A program made the translations under genes and the position numbers. A stretch of 64,000 nucleotides of DNA, from contig NZ_SNUB01000009.1 in NCBI RefSeq assembly GCF_004378355.1, forward strand, positions 62,001-126,000, read 5' to 3'. This DNA comes from Psychromonas algicola (lineage in GTDB: Bacteria > Pseudomonadota > Gammaproteobacteria > Enterobacterales > Psychromonadaceae). The notes under the pieces are model-generated. The model did not search any database. It was not told where the DNA came from and saw nothing but the letters and a program-made list of their open reading frames with translations. Of this stretch, positions 27,573 to 36,733 are shown one piece after another; positions within the stretch are counted from its first letter, which is position 1, and every line of letters starts with the position of its first letter.

Positions 27573-28022
27573 TTATATATTTTTATTTTTCTTCTGAAAA
27601 AATTGGAAGGTAGAAAATTCATCTAATAATTGTTGTTCTTTTTTATCGGCTAATTTAGTTTTTTCAAGCGCTTTTTTGTCTAATAATAACCCCATCGCTT
27701 TACAAGCAACTTGGCTATCAGTCCACTTACGCTTGGCTTCACGAACTGCGTATTCAAATTTTACAATAGCCGACTGTTGGTTGGTTAAACCTTGATCAAT
27801 TTGTACTATAAATTGTTGGTATTTACTTAATGTAGAAACCGTTAAACCTTGAGAACCTTTGTCACTTAATTGTGCGGTATATTGACGACGATATTGATGC
27901 AGATTTTGTAATTGATTACGTTGTTCAAATAAGGCTTTTTGAGCTTGTTGATAGGCTTGCAAGGATTCTTCTACTTGTTTTTCTCTTTGTTCATGAACAA
28001 GTTGTAATGCGTTAATCGCCAT
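27573..28022 (-). CDS. fliJ: Flagellar export chaperone FliJ
   Basis: A 149-residue all-helical coiled-coil protein (Q-rich heptads throughout) typical of FliJ. It joins the FliI ATPase ring to FlhA and recycles chaperones. The start is 12 nt after fliI. It is the last gene of the fliE unit before the internal fliK promoter. Confidence 0.92.
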   Translation of the reverse strand: MAINALQLVHEQREKQVEESLQAYQQAQKALFEQRNQLQNLHQYRRQYTAQLSDKGSQGLTVSTLSKYQQFIVQIDQGLTNQQSAIVKFEYAVREAKRKWTDSQVACKAMGLLLDKKALEKTKLADKKEQQLLDEFSTFQFFQKKNKNI

Positions 28023-28034
28023 CTTTTAATCCTT

Positions 28035-29366
28035 TTAACTTTGTACAAATTCCTGTGTTAACATCGCCAACTGCGTCAAACAATCGTTATAAGTAACACT
28101 TTCTTTCATACCCTGTTGCAAAAACTGATCCAACTTAGGCTTTATAACCATCGCTTTATCAATTCTAGGATCGCTACCACGAGCGTAAGCACCAATGGTA
28201 ATTAAGTCTTTATTTTCTTCATACAAAGATGAAGCTTGTTTTAATACACGCGCTAGCGTTTGATGCTCTTCTGAAGTTACCATTGGCATAACACGACTTA
28301 TTGATTTACCAACATCAATAGCTGGAAAATGTCCGGCATCCGCTAGTGAACGTGATAAAACAATATGACCATCTAAAATAGCGCGAGAGGCATCAGCAAT
28401 TGGATCCTGTAAATCATCACCTTCCGTTAATACAGTAAAAAATGCACTAATAGAGCCCTGCCCTTCATCACCGTTCCCAGCTCGTTCAACCAAAGCGGGT
28501 AATTTTGCAAAGACTGAAGGTGGGTAGCCCTTTGTTGCTGGCGGTTCGCCAATTGCTAATGCGATTTCTCGTTGAGCTTGAGCAAAACGAGTCAATGAAT
28601 CCATCAATAGTAAAACATTTAAACCTTGATCTCGAAAATATTCAGCAATGGTTAATGAGGTTTCACATCCTTTTAAACGCATTAATGGTGACGCATCAGC
28701 AGGTGCAGCAATCACTACAGAACGGGCTCGGCCTTCTTCACCTAAAATATCTTCAATAAACTCTTTTACTTCTCGCCCACGTTCACCAATTAACCCAACC
28801 ACAACCACATCAGCATTAGTACCACGAGTCATCATTCCCAACAGCACACTCTTACCCACACCAGAACCTGCAAACAGGCCCATTCTCTGCCCTTGTCCAA
28901 CAGTCAATAAGGCATTAATAGCCTTAATACCGGTATCAAGAGGATCTTTAATTGCTTTACGTGACAATGGGTTAATACGAGTATTATTATAACCACTCAT
29001 TTCACTGGTGATCACTTCACCTTTACCATCAATAGGATTACCCATGCCATCTAAAACACGGCCTAATAATTCCATACCAACAGGGATACCTACTTCAGTG
29101 ATTTGAGGAATAACTTTTGCGCCTGGCAAAACACCAGTTAAACGTTCGCTTGGCATCAGAAATAATCGGTCACTTGAGAAGCCAACCACTTCGGCATCGA
29201 TAAAACCATCATTAGTTTCTACTTTACACATGCTACCAACAGCAGCACTACAACCAACCGCTTCTAACGTTAATCCCACCACTCGCACTAATTTTCCTGC
29301 GACAACAGGATGAGTGATTGATTCTCCAACTTGGTATTGAGTGAGTCGTTGCGTAAGCGGATTCAT
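28035..29366 (-). CDS. fliI: Flagellum-specific ATPase FliI
   Basis: A 443-residue F1-beta-like ATPase. The P-loop GSGVGKS is at 167-173, Walker B is in [20 protein letters not shown], and an ATPase alpha/beta signature is near [13 protein letters not shown]. It energises flagellar protein export with FliH and FliJ. It directly abuts fliH (1-nt step) and is normal in length. Confidence 0.97.
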   Translation of the reverse strand: MNPLTQRLTQYQVGESITHPVVAGKLVRVVGLTLEAVGCSAAVGSMCKVETNDGFIDAEVVGFSSDRLFLMPSERLTGVLPGAKVIPQITEVGIPVGMELLGRVLDGMGNPIDGKGEVITSEMSGYNNTRINPLSRKAIKDPLDTGIKAINALLTVGQGQRMGLFAGSGVGKSVLLGMMTRGTNADVVVVGLIGERGREVKEFIEDILGEEGRARSVVIAAPADASPLMRLKGCETSLTIAEYFRDQGLNVLLLMDSLTRFAQAQREIALAIGEPPATKGYPPSVFAKLPALVERAGNGDEGQGSISAFFTVLTEGDDLQDPIADASRAILDGHIVLSRSLADAGHFPAIDVGKSISRVMPMVTSEEHQTLARVLKQASSLYEENKDLITIGAYARGSDPRIDKAMVIKPKLDQFLQQGMKESVTYNDCLTQLAMLTQEFVQS

Positions 29367-30335
29367 TTAATTGGTAACCGTACTTTCGTTATTGGCTAAA
29401 TCAGGGGCATTTTCAGGTTGCGTTTGTACAGACTCAGATTGAGCTTCATTATCAGCTTCAATTTTTTCAGCTTCATCACTTTGCTTTTGTAAATCTTGCT
29501 CTGTCAGCATTTCATAATCTAAAGGCTGATCATTGCTAATATCGATATCATTGGTGACATCAGGAGTTTGTTGGTAATTCTCTTTTAAGAAATGTGTTAA
29601 AACTTGCTCGACACGAGTCGCAAAAGTGTAATCGATACTAGAAGTTTTAGTTTGAACATGGCAATCACCTCGCAATAAAGTCGGTTCAGAGCGTAAATCC
29701 CATCCTCGCTTCTTACATTCAGATTCTGAAAAGGCGGCTTGCACAAATAAAAGATCTTCTGGGTGAAAAGAAATCACAAGAGTTTGAGCGCTAGCAGGTA
29801 AAGCTTCTACCGCTTGTTTTAATGCTTGCAAAATTACTTGAGGGTTAACCGTCACTTCACAGCGGACCATTTGTTCAGCAAGCGTGGTTGCCAGTTTTAT
29901 TAATTGGAACTCGACACTGTCATCTAGTTTTTCAAGGGGTCTATGTAAACGTGAAACAAGTTGTTGCCAATGTAATGTCTGTGCATCAACTTTAACTTGT
30001 CCTTCTTTTAAGCCTTGCTCTAAGCCTTGTTCTAAACCTTCTTGATGACCTTCGCTTAAACCTTGCAGCTTTCCTTCTTCCACACCTTTAATAAAACCAG
30101 CTTCTTTGCCTTCATTAAAACCATCTTCGTAGGCAGAAACACGAATTGCTTCTATATCTTCAAGTGTTAAAGGTTGTGGCTCTTCTTCTTCCGGCTCAAC
30201 TTCCTCTTGGTATTTACTATTATACCAATTAGCAGGTTTACCAAAGATATCTGTTCCTACTTCTTCGGGATTTTTACGCTCTTCAAAGTCAGGAAGTGGA
30301 AAACCTTCAATATGCTCATTGTCATCAATAGCCAT
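29367..30335 (-). CDS. fliH: Flagellar export regulator FliH
   Basis: A 322-residue stator of the FliI ATPase. Residues about 70-115 contain a run of GxxxG/ExxxG steps (EGKEAG, EGKLQGLSEG, LEQGLEQGLKEG) that form the known FliH helical dimer motif. The C-terminal half is V-ATPase-E-like. The C-terminal tail (after about residue 260) is acidic and longer than in E. coli FliH. It lies 57 nt after fliG. Confidence 0.94.
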   Translation of the reverse strand: MAIDDNEHIEGFPLPDFEERKNPEEVGTDIFGKPANWYNSKYQEEVEPEEEEPQPLTLEDIEAIRVSAYEDGFNEGKEAGFIKGVEEGKLQGLSEGHQEGLEQGLEQGLKEGQVKVDAQTLHWQQLVSRLHRPLEKLDDSVEFQLIKLATTLAEQMVRCEVTVNPQVILQALKQAVEALPASAQTLVISFHPEDLLFVQAAFSESECKKRGWDLRSEPTLLRGDCHVQTKTSSIDYTFATRVEQVLTHFLKENYQQTPDVTNDIDISNDQPLDYEMLTEQDLQKQSDEAEKIEADNEAQSESVQTQPENAPDLANNESTVTN

Positions 30336-30392
30336 TCATTTACCTTACTCAAATGTTTAAATTATAGTTACAAGCTTGATCAAGAGTTAAGG

Positions 30393-31439
30393 TTATAAGA
30401 ATTCATCACCGCCGCCACCGCCGCCTAACATCAACTCGCCAGAGTCAGATAAGCGTCGTGCAATCGCAAGAATTTCTTTTTGTGCACTTTCAACTTCACT
30501 AATACGTATTGGTCCCATCGCTTCAAGATCATCAACCAACATTTCAGCGGCACGTTTAGACATGTTTGCCAATATTTTATCTTTAAGCTGCTCTTCTGCA
30601 CCTTTTAATGCCAATTGTAATTGATCTGGTGGGACTTCTCGTAATAACGTTTGAATACCACGATCATCAACTTCACTAAGATTATCAAATACAAACATAA
30701 GATCTTGAATTTGTTGACTCATATCTTCATCGGTTTCACGTAAGGAATCCATTAATGGTCCTTCGATACCCGTTTCTAAGTAGTTCATAATATCAGCAGC
30801 AGCTTTAGTACCACCCATTTTCGCAGCTTGAGCACCAGCTTGACCAGCAAACTGTTTTTCCATAATTTCATTTAATTCTTGTAATGCAGCAGGCTGAACT
30901 TCTTCTAAACCAGCAATACGCATCATCAGATCAAGACGAATTTTTTCTGGGAACTGAGTAATGATTTCAGCTGATTGCTCAGGGTCAAGATAAGAAAGTA
31001 CGATGGTTTGAATCTGAGGATGCTCATTTTGAATAATACTCGCAACTTGACGTGCATCCATCCATTTCAATGAATCCAGACCTTTAGAACCACTACCAAG
31101 AATGATTTGATCAACCAAGTTACCGGCTTTATCTTCACCCAAGGCTTCAATCAGAGAGTTACGAACAAAGTCTTCACTATCCAGACCGATGTTACTGAAT
31201 TTTTGAATATCTTGAATAAAAGCTCGATGAACACTACTTACTTTAACTTGATTAGAGTCCTCTAAAGAGGCCATCTTCATACCTAGTTTCTGTACTTGTT
31301 TAGGCTCTAAATTCCTAAAGATTTGTGCAGCATCCTGTGGCGTTAAACTCAGCATTAATATCGCTGATTTTTCAACACCAGACAGTTCTTCTACATCGTA
31401 TTCAACAATTTCCTTTGAACCTTCTTCATTATCACTCAT
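30393..31439 (-). CDS. fliG: Flagellar motor switch protein FliG
   Basis: A 348-residue torque-generating C-ring protein. It has N, middle (EHPQIQTIVLSYLDPEQSAEI, containing the EHPQ motif) and C-terminal domains (MFVFDNLSEVDDRGIQTLLREV) with the charged stator-facing helix. The C-terminus ends in a glycine-rich GGGGGGDEFL tail. It overlaps fliF by 8 nt. Confidence 0.97.
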   Translation of the reverse strand: MSDNEEGSKEIVEYDVEELSGVEKSAILMLSLTPQDAAQIFRNLEPKQVQKLGMKMASLEDSNQVKVSSVHRAFIQDIQKFSNIGLDSEDFVRNSLIEALGEDKAGNLVDQIILGSGSKGLDSLKWMDARQVASIIQNEHPQIQTIVLSYLDPEQSAEIITQFPEKIRLDLMMRIAGLEEVQPAALQELNEIMEKQFAGQAGAQAAKMGGTKAAADIMNYLETGIEGPLMDSLRETDEDMSQQIQDLMFVFDNLSEVDDRGIQTLLREVPPDQLQLALKGAEEQLKDKILANMSKRAAEMLVDDLEAMGPIRISEVESAQKEILAIARRLSDSGELMLGGGGGGDEFL

Positions 31440-33195
31440 CTGCGGTTAACCACTCTTTAATTACTTGTGCAGATAAACCAGGTTCATTAGCAACCAAGGC
31501 TCTTACTGCTTTCAATAAATCAGCATCTTTATGTAAGTCAGGTAGTTTAATTTGACCATTGCTCAAGCCAAACTCAATACCTTCACTATCGTCGTCAGAT
31601 AATAATTGTAGATTATCATTACCGATTGCGCCTATCGCTCCACCTAAATCGTAATCATCTTCAGTTTCGATAGCTTCAGGGTACAATAGTTTCTTCATAA
31701 TTGGGCGTACAATCATTAACAAGGTTAAGATAATGATAAGCAAACTACCACCAAATCGTACATAACCTTCAAATGCTTCTGTTTCCCAGAAAGCAAGTTC
31801 AGGCTCTTTGTCCAGCTCTGGTCGGTTAAAGCTAACTGATGCAATCGCTAACACATCACCACGCTCTGCGTTGATACCTAACCCGCCTAATAATAACTGA
31901 CGAATGTTTTCAATTTCTTGCGCGCTTCTTGGGGTATAAACTGTTTCGCCTTCAGCATTAACAGATTTCGCATAATCTAAAGCAACCGACACACCTAAAC
32001 GATCAACTTTACCGATTTTATGTTTAGTATGAGTAATGGTTGTATCAACTTCGTAGTTTCGTGTTGACTCCGTTCTTGATGTTCCATCAACCGCATTAGG
32101 GAATCGACCTTCATCTTCCAACTCTTCTGGAATAGAACCATTCGCAGGAGGCTGATTCGATAAAGCGCCAGGTATAGATCCTAACAACGAAGAGTTAGAT
32201 TTATCTTCTATTAATAATTCACTACGGATAGCTTGATTGATTGGGTTAAAGACTTTCTTAGTTTCTTCGACAACGGTAAAGTCCATGACTAAATCAACTT
32301 CAGAAGCATAATTAGCCAACCCTAGAACGGGGATTAAAATGGCATCAATTTTTGATTTATATTCTTCTTCACGCTCACGTTGCATACCGAATTCTTTGCT
32401 TGTTTGCGCAGAAATACTGTTATTACTACCTGAATGTAATAATCGACCTCTTTGATCGGTCACCGTAACATTATTTGGGGATAAGCCTTGAACAGCAGAA
32501 GCAACGAGATCCACGATAGAGTCGACTTCTTGTCCTGATAAAGCATAAGATCTAACACTCGTCACAACAACCGTTGCGCTCGCTTCACGTTCTTTACGAG
32601 CAAAAACACTTTCTTTAGGAATGGCTAAGAGAACTTGTGCATTGGTTACGTTTTTCATTTCTTTGATCGCGAGCACTAACTGACGCTCACGACTCAATTT
32701 TAATCTTTCTTGCTCAACACGTTGGCTAACGCCAAAGCCCATATCTTGTAATAGAATATCATCGCCGTTTTCAGCTTCATCGATAACCAAACCTGCACGA
32801 GTCATTTGCAGTTTAATTTTTTGATACTCACTAGACATAACTAAAACGTTATTGCCTTCTAAACGATATACTATTTTTTGTTGGTCTAAGAAATCTAAAG
32901 TGGTGATTAATTCTTCTGTTTGGTAGGTACCCAATGGACGGTAATCAGCTTCCTTACCCCATGACCAAATAATCACAACAATGGCTAATACAATCAACAA
33001 ACCAATGATCATACTAATCTGACGTAATACATCCACATTTGAAAAGAATGAAGCTAATGCCCCTTTTTGTGGACCAATATCAGTAATATCATCATTACCA
33101 GAGTTATCCCCTAGTAATAAATCCATATTATCATTCTGATTCTTATTGCTATTGTTTTCAGCAATCTCAGTATTGTTTTCTGAATCGTCAGCCAC
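31432..33195 (-). CDS. fliF: Flagellar MS-ring protein FliF
   Basis: A 587-residue MS-ring protein. It has two transmembrane helices (about 53-72 and 462-482) and ring-building YscJ/FliF domains (residues about 73-240, including QRVEQERLKLSRERQLVLAI). The cytoplasmic C-terminal peptide binds FliG (KDADLLKAVRALVANEPGL). The cytoplasmic N-terminus is extended and Asn-rich (NNTEIAENNSNKNQND). Confidence 0.97.
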   Translation of the reverse strand: MADDSENNTEIAENNSNKNQNDNMDLLLGDNSGNDDITDIGPQKGALASFFSNVDVLRQISMIIGLLIVLAIVVIIWSWGKEADYRPLGTYQTEELITTLDFLDQQKIVYRLEGNNVLVMSSEYQKIKLQMTRAGLVIDEAENGDDILLQDMGFGVSQRVEQERLKLSRERQLVLAIKEMKNVTNAQVLLAIPKESVFARKEREASATVVVTSVRSYALSGQEVDSIVDLVASAVQGLSPNNVTVTDQRGRLLHSGSNNSISAQTSKEFGMQREREEEYKSKIDAILIPVLGLANYASEVDLVMDFTVVEETKKVFNPINQAIRSELLIEDKSNSSLLGSIPGALSNQPPANGSIPEELEDEGRFPNAVDGTSRTESTRNYEVDTTITHTKHKIGKVDRLGVSVALDYAKSVNAEGETVYTPRSAQEIENIRQLLLGGLGINAERGDVLAIASVSFNRPELDKEPELAFWETEAFEGYVRFGGSLLIIILTLLMIVRPIMKKLLYPEAIETEDDYDLGGAIGAIGNDNLQLLSDDDSEGIEFGLSNGQIKLPDLHKDADLLKAVRALVANEPGLSAQVIKEWLTADE

Positions 33196-33238
33196 AGAAC
33201 TTCCTTTTTAAACAGTTAGATTAAGATATTAAGTGTCA

Positions 33239-33574
33239 TTAAACTGGCATACTCATGATTTCTTTATAAGCTTCGACCATTTTATTACGAACTTGCACTG
33301 TTGCATCGAATGCTAAGCTTGATTTATTGGCTGCGATCATAACATCAGATAAGCTGACGTTTTTATCGCCCATCTCATAGTCATTTCGTAACTCTGTTGT
33401 ATTTTGCTGTAAACCATTCACGTTTTCAATAGCTTGCTTAAGCATTGCAGAAAAGTTAGCGGGAGCAGTATTAGTAGGGTTACTGATTTTAACCGTTGCA
33501 CTAGTATCTATATTTTTCGCTTGTACTTTTTCAAGTTGTAACTCATTAAACATTGAAGCTGCATTAACATTCAT
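33239..33574 (-). CDS. fliE: Flagellar hook-basal body protein FliE
   Basis: A 111-residue MS-ring/rod junction protein with the typical C-terminal part (DVMIAANKSSLAFDATVQVRNKMVEAYKEIM). I place the start at the ATG giving MNVNAASMF, with GGATG 9 nt upstream. The frame is open 14 codons further, but that would run into the -12 box of the sigma-54 promoter. It is the first gene of the fliEFGHIJ unit. Confidence 0.94.
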   Translation of the reverse strand: MNVNAASMFNELQLEKVQAKNIDTSATVKISNPTNTAPANFSAMLKQAIENVNGLQQNTTELRNDYEMGDKNVSLSDVMIAANKSSLAFDATVQVRNKMVEAYKEIMSMPV

Positions 33575-33611
33575 AATAATCATCCATTTTTTGACACTGA
33601 TAATAGGAAAA

Positions 33612-33627
33612 AGCAATAACTATGCCA
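33612..33627 (-). promoter_or_regulatory. Sigma-54 promoter for fliE operon
   Basis: On the minus strand it reads TGGCATAGTTATTGCT, a 10 of 11 match to the RpoN consensus TGGCAC-N5-TTGCW. Spacing between GG and GC is exactly 10. It lies about 38 bases before the chosen fliE ATG. This agrees with RpoN/FlrC control of fliE operons in related polar flagellates. Confidence 0.85.
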
Positions 33628-33720
33628 GTTGAAATATCCAAGTTTAAAAGTGTTCAAAAATGACCAAGAGGCGCCAAGCAACAAGCGCACTCTAAGGAAT
33701 GTTATTAAAGGATCAAAAAA

Positions 33721-34299
33721 TTAGTTTTTAAGTTTATCTAACTCAAAATCAAGTTGTTGTTCAGCACGTTGTGCTTTGAACTCTTGGTATAAAACATCTT
33801 TTTGCTCTGCATTCATTGGACGTTTAGCTGCGTTAATTAATTCATCAAATACGCTTTTAGTCGCTTGCTGGCCAATTGCGACCTGAACACATAGATTATC
33901 TTTTCCAGCGATATTAACGATATCAACTTTAGTCGGTGTTGTTCCTACCAAAGTTTGATTTGTTACTTGCTTTGAAACACTAGAGAAAGTTGAACCCGAT
34001 TCGACACCTGAAGCCACTTCTACCTTATCACGGTAAGTTTTATCTAACGCTGTCACTTTTGTTTCAATACGTTGTGCCAAAGCGGTACGTGCGTTTGCAA
34101 TCGCTTGCTGTTTATCGATAGACATATTGCCTGACCATAAAACACATTCTGAGACCGCAATACCGTCTTCAATTTGTGGGTTTAAGATCCAGCTTGGGAT
34201 TGAACCTACTGCAGTAGTTTCTTCCGTTGGACTATTACTTGAACAAGCCGTTAACAAAGCAATAGCGGGTAAGCTCAATAAATGCATACGTTTAAACAT
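33721..34299 (-). CDS. LPP20-family outer-membrane lipoprotein
   Basis: A 192-residue lipoprotein. The signal peptide ends in a lipobox LTAC with the lipidated Cys near residue 19. The mature part has the LPP20-type pattern: IPSWILNP near residue 34, then ANARTALAQRIETKV. FlgP of Vibrio belongs to this wider family and forms an outer-membrane disk around the flagellum. Adjacency to fliE makes a flagellar role plausible, but orthology to FlgP is not shown. It has its own spacing (93 nt) from the fliE promoter. Confidence 0.7.
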   Translation of the reverse strand: MFKRMHLLSLPAIALLTACSSNSPTEETTAVGSIPSWILNPQIEDGIAVSECVLWSGNMSIDKQQAIANARTALAQRIETKVTALDKTYRDKVEVASGVESGSTFSSVSKQVTNQTLVGTTPTKVDIVNIAGKDNLCVQVAIGQQATKSVFDELINAAKRPMNAEQKDVLYQEFKAQRAEQQLDFELDKLKN

Positions 34300-34760
34300 A
34301 ATAAATTCCTTATAGAAATGAATAAAAATTAAATACTGATATTAACAATACCAATCACGATAAATAGCTTATCTATTTTACTGGCTAAAACAGCCCACTT
34401 CTTCGTTATAAATTTCGTAAAGGGAACAGCCATTTACGTCAATTTATGCCTTGAATTGAACTGTTTTTCCTTCGTAAAATTTAGATAACATATTTAACGC
34501 AATCGGTATAAATAAACTACTTGGTAAACAGTTTAGATGGATTTACAAAAAGTTAATATAAAAAAATCCCCATCTTAAAAAATAAGATGGGGATTTCAAG
34601 TTTATACGCTGCTTGTTTATGTTAGCAAAGCATAGGATCAGTCTTTTTTGTAAACTTGGAATATTGATTTCACATTATTCCAAATTTGTTACGCTGCTTG
34701 CTACGTTGCTAATTCATAAATACAGTCTTTTTATTAAACTTTAAACTTATGATTTAAATT
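34300..34760. other. Intergenic region between lipoprotein gene and amtB
   Basis: 461 bases without a gene. It contains the amtB terminator (34557-34596). It also holds an imperfect direct repeat: ACGCTGCTTG followed by a similar stretch ending CAGTCTTTTT, seen once from about 34606 and again from about 34690. A 14-bp tandem copy of TATGATTTAAATTC lies at the amtB stop (about 34747-34775). No open reading frame with coding character was seen. Confidence 0.6.
34557..34596 (-). terminator. Intrinsic terminator downstream of amtB
   Basis: A perfect 14-bp stem (34564-34577 with 34583-34596) encloses a 5-base loop. Read on the minus strand it is GC-rich in the middle (GATGGGG) and runs into a U-tract. 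It lies about 165 bases past the amtB stop, the only plausible gene it could serve. Confidence 0.85.
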
Positions 34761-35978
34761 CTATGATTTAAATTCTGGGTAAGCTTCGATACCACAGTCA
34801 TGTATATCCATACCAGCGTCTTCTTCTTCAGCTGTTACACGAATACCCATTGTTACTTTGATTACGTACCAAACAAGTAATGATGCTAGGAATACGAATC
34901 CAAAGATTACTGCTGCACCGTATAATTGGCTCATTAGTGAAGCACCATCATTTGATACTGGTACTACTAGTAGACCGAATAAACCACATACACCGTGTAC
35001 TGATAAAGCACCTACTGGATCATCAATTTTCAATTTATCGAAAGTAACGATGCTGTATACAACGATTACACCAGCGATTGCACCAATAACACAAGCAACT
35101 AGAGGGCTTGGAGATAGTGGGTCAGCAGTAATTGCTACTAGACCAGCTAACGCGCCGTTTAGAATCATAGTTAAATCAGCTTTACCCCATTTAAGTCTAC
35201 TTACGATTAACGCTGCGATTGCACCTGTTGCTGCTGCTGCATTAGTGTTAAGGAAGATAAGACCTACTGCTGATGCGTTTTCTGCGTCAGAGATAAGTAG
35301 TTGAGAACCACCGTTAAAGCCGAACCAACCCATCCATAGAATGAATGTACCTAATGTAGCAAGAGGCATGTTTGAACCAGGAATTGGGTGAACACTACCG
35401 TCTTTACCGTATTTACCGCGACGAGCACCTAGTAAGATAACCGCTGCTAATGCTGCTGCTGCACCGGCCATATGAACGATACCTGAACCAGCGAAATCAC
35501 TAAAGCCAGCTTCGCTTAGGAAACCACCGCCCCAAGTCCAGTAACCTTCCATTGGGTAAATAAAACCAGTTAGGAATACTGTGAAGATCAAGAATGCCCA
35601 AAGCTTCATACGCTCTGCAACCGCACCTGATACGATAGACATTGCTGTTGCAACGAATACCACTTGGAAGAAGAAGTCAGATTCTAAAGAATGATCTGCG
35701 CCTTCAGCTTGTGTGCCAATTAGACCACCTAAAGAAGGTAACCAACCGCCAGCAGAGTTATCAACATACATAATGTTGTAACCTACTAATAAAAACATCG
35801 TACATGCAATTGCATAAAGCACTACGTTTTTAGTTAAGATTTCAGCTGTATTTTTAGAACGAACTAAGCCCGCTTCTAACATGGCAAAACCTGCTGCCAT
35901 CCACATAACAAGGACACCTGATATTAGAAAATAAAAGGTATCAAGGGCAAATCGTAGTTCTGTAACTGTTGTTTCCAT
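34761..35978 (-). CDS. amtB: Ammonium transporter AmtB
   Basis: A 405-residue, about 11-segment Amt/MEP/Rh channel. The family signature around FAGSGIVHMAGAAAALAAVILLGAR carries the conserved Asp and the first pore His, and SVHGVCGLFGLL carries the second. It imports ammonium and is closed by GlnK. The short cytoplasmic C-terminus (HDCGIEAYPEFKS) is typical. It is co-transcribed 30 nt after glnK. Codon use is more biased than in the neighbours, suggesting high expression. Confidence 0.96.
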   Translation of the reverse strand: METTVTELRFALDTFYFLISGVLVMWMAAGFAMLEAGLVRSKNTAEILTKNVVLYAIACTMFLLVGYNIMYVDNSAGGWLPSLGGLIGTQAEGADHSLESDFFFQVVFVATAMSIVSGAVAERMKLWAFLIFTVFLTGFIYPMEGYWTWGGGFLSEAGFSDFAGSGIVHMAGAAAALAAVILLGARRGKYGKDGSVHPIPGSNMPLATLGTFILWMGWFGFNGGSQLLISDAENASAVGLIFLNTNAAAATGAIAALIVSRLKWGKADLTMILNGALAGLVAITADPLSPSPLVACVIGAIAGVIVVYSIVTFDKLKIDDPVGALSVHGVCGLFGLLVVPVSNDGASLMSQLYGAAVIFGFVFLASLLVWYVIKVTMGIRVTAEEEDAGMDIHDCGIEAYPEFKS

Positions 35979-36008
35979 AATAATTTTCCTTAGGGTAATA
36001 AATTTGGT

Positions 36009-36359
<351 letters not shown>

Positions 36360-36401
36360 TTAATGTGTATTTAATGTTGATTCGTGCTTTTACTTTCTAT
36401 T

Positions 36402-36417
36402 TACAACTAACGTGCCA
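36402..36417 (-). promoter_or_regulatory. Sigma-54 promoter of glnK-amtB
   Basis: On the minus strand it reads TGGCACGTTAGTTGTA. The -24 box TGGCAC is perfect; the -12 box TTGT has T in place of C at the final position. It lies about 55 bases before the glnK ATG and downstream of two NtrC-type sites, the arrangement known for glnK-amtB in enterics. Confidence 0.8.
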
Positions 36418-36466
36418 AAAATTTAAAACGTTTAAATACAACAACTTAACATTTAGCAAACATAAC

Positions 36467-36496
36467 CGCACCAAGTTGGTGCACCAATTCAGTGCA
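36467..36496. promoter_or_regulatory. Two overlapping NtrC binding sites
   Basis: Site 1 (36467-36483) reads CGCACC-N5-GGTGCA. Site 2 (36480-36496) reads TGCACC-N5-AGTGCA. Both match the NtrC consensus TGCACC-N5-GGTGCA with one mismatch each. Their centres lie about 84 and 97 bases upstream of the expected glnK transcription start, a normal enhancer distance. Confidence 0.8.
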
Positions 36497-36662
36497 AAAA
36501 AACAAAGGGGTACGCACTAATATGTAACGAAAACACAATAAGTTACGGAACTTATTAATAAATTTGACTGTCTCACAGAATCATTACAGATATTTCACAG
36601 TTAGAGGTTTTATGTAAAATTAACAAAAATACAAAAAAATAAGCAACAACACTCTCTACCCC

Positions 36663-36691
36663 TTAGCAAACAAAGCGTCATCTGCTATAGT
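36663..36691 (+). promoter_or_regulatory. Candidate sigma-70 promoter of dacA
   Basis: TTAGCA (36663-36668) and TATAGT (36686-36691) are separated by 17 bases, ending 42 bases before the dacA ATG. The -35 box matches 4 of 6 and the -10 box 5 of 6 consensus bases. A GTAAAGG ribosome site follows near 36720. Confidence 0.55.
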
Positions 36692-36733
36692 GCGTAACAA
36701 TTTCCCGACTTCTTAATAGTAAAGGTATGTATC

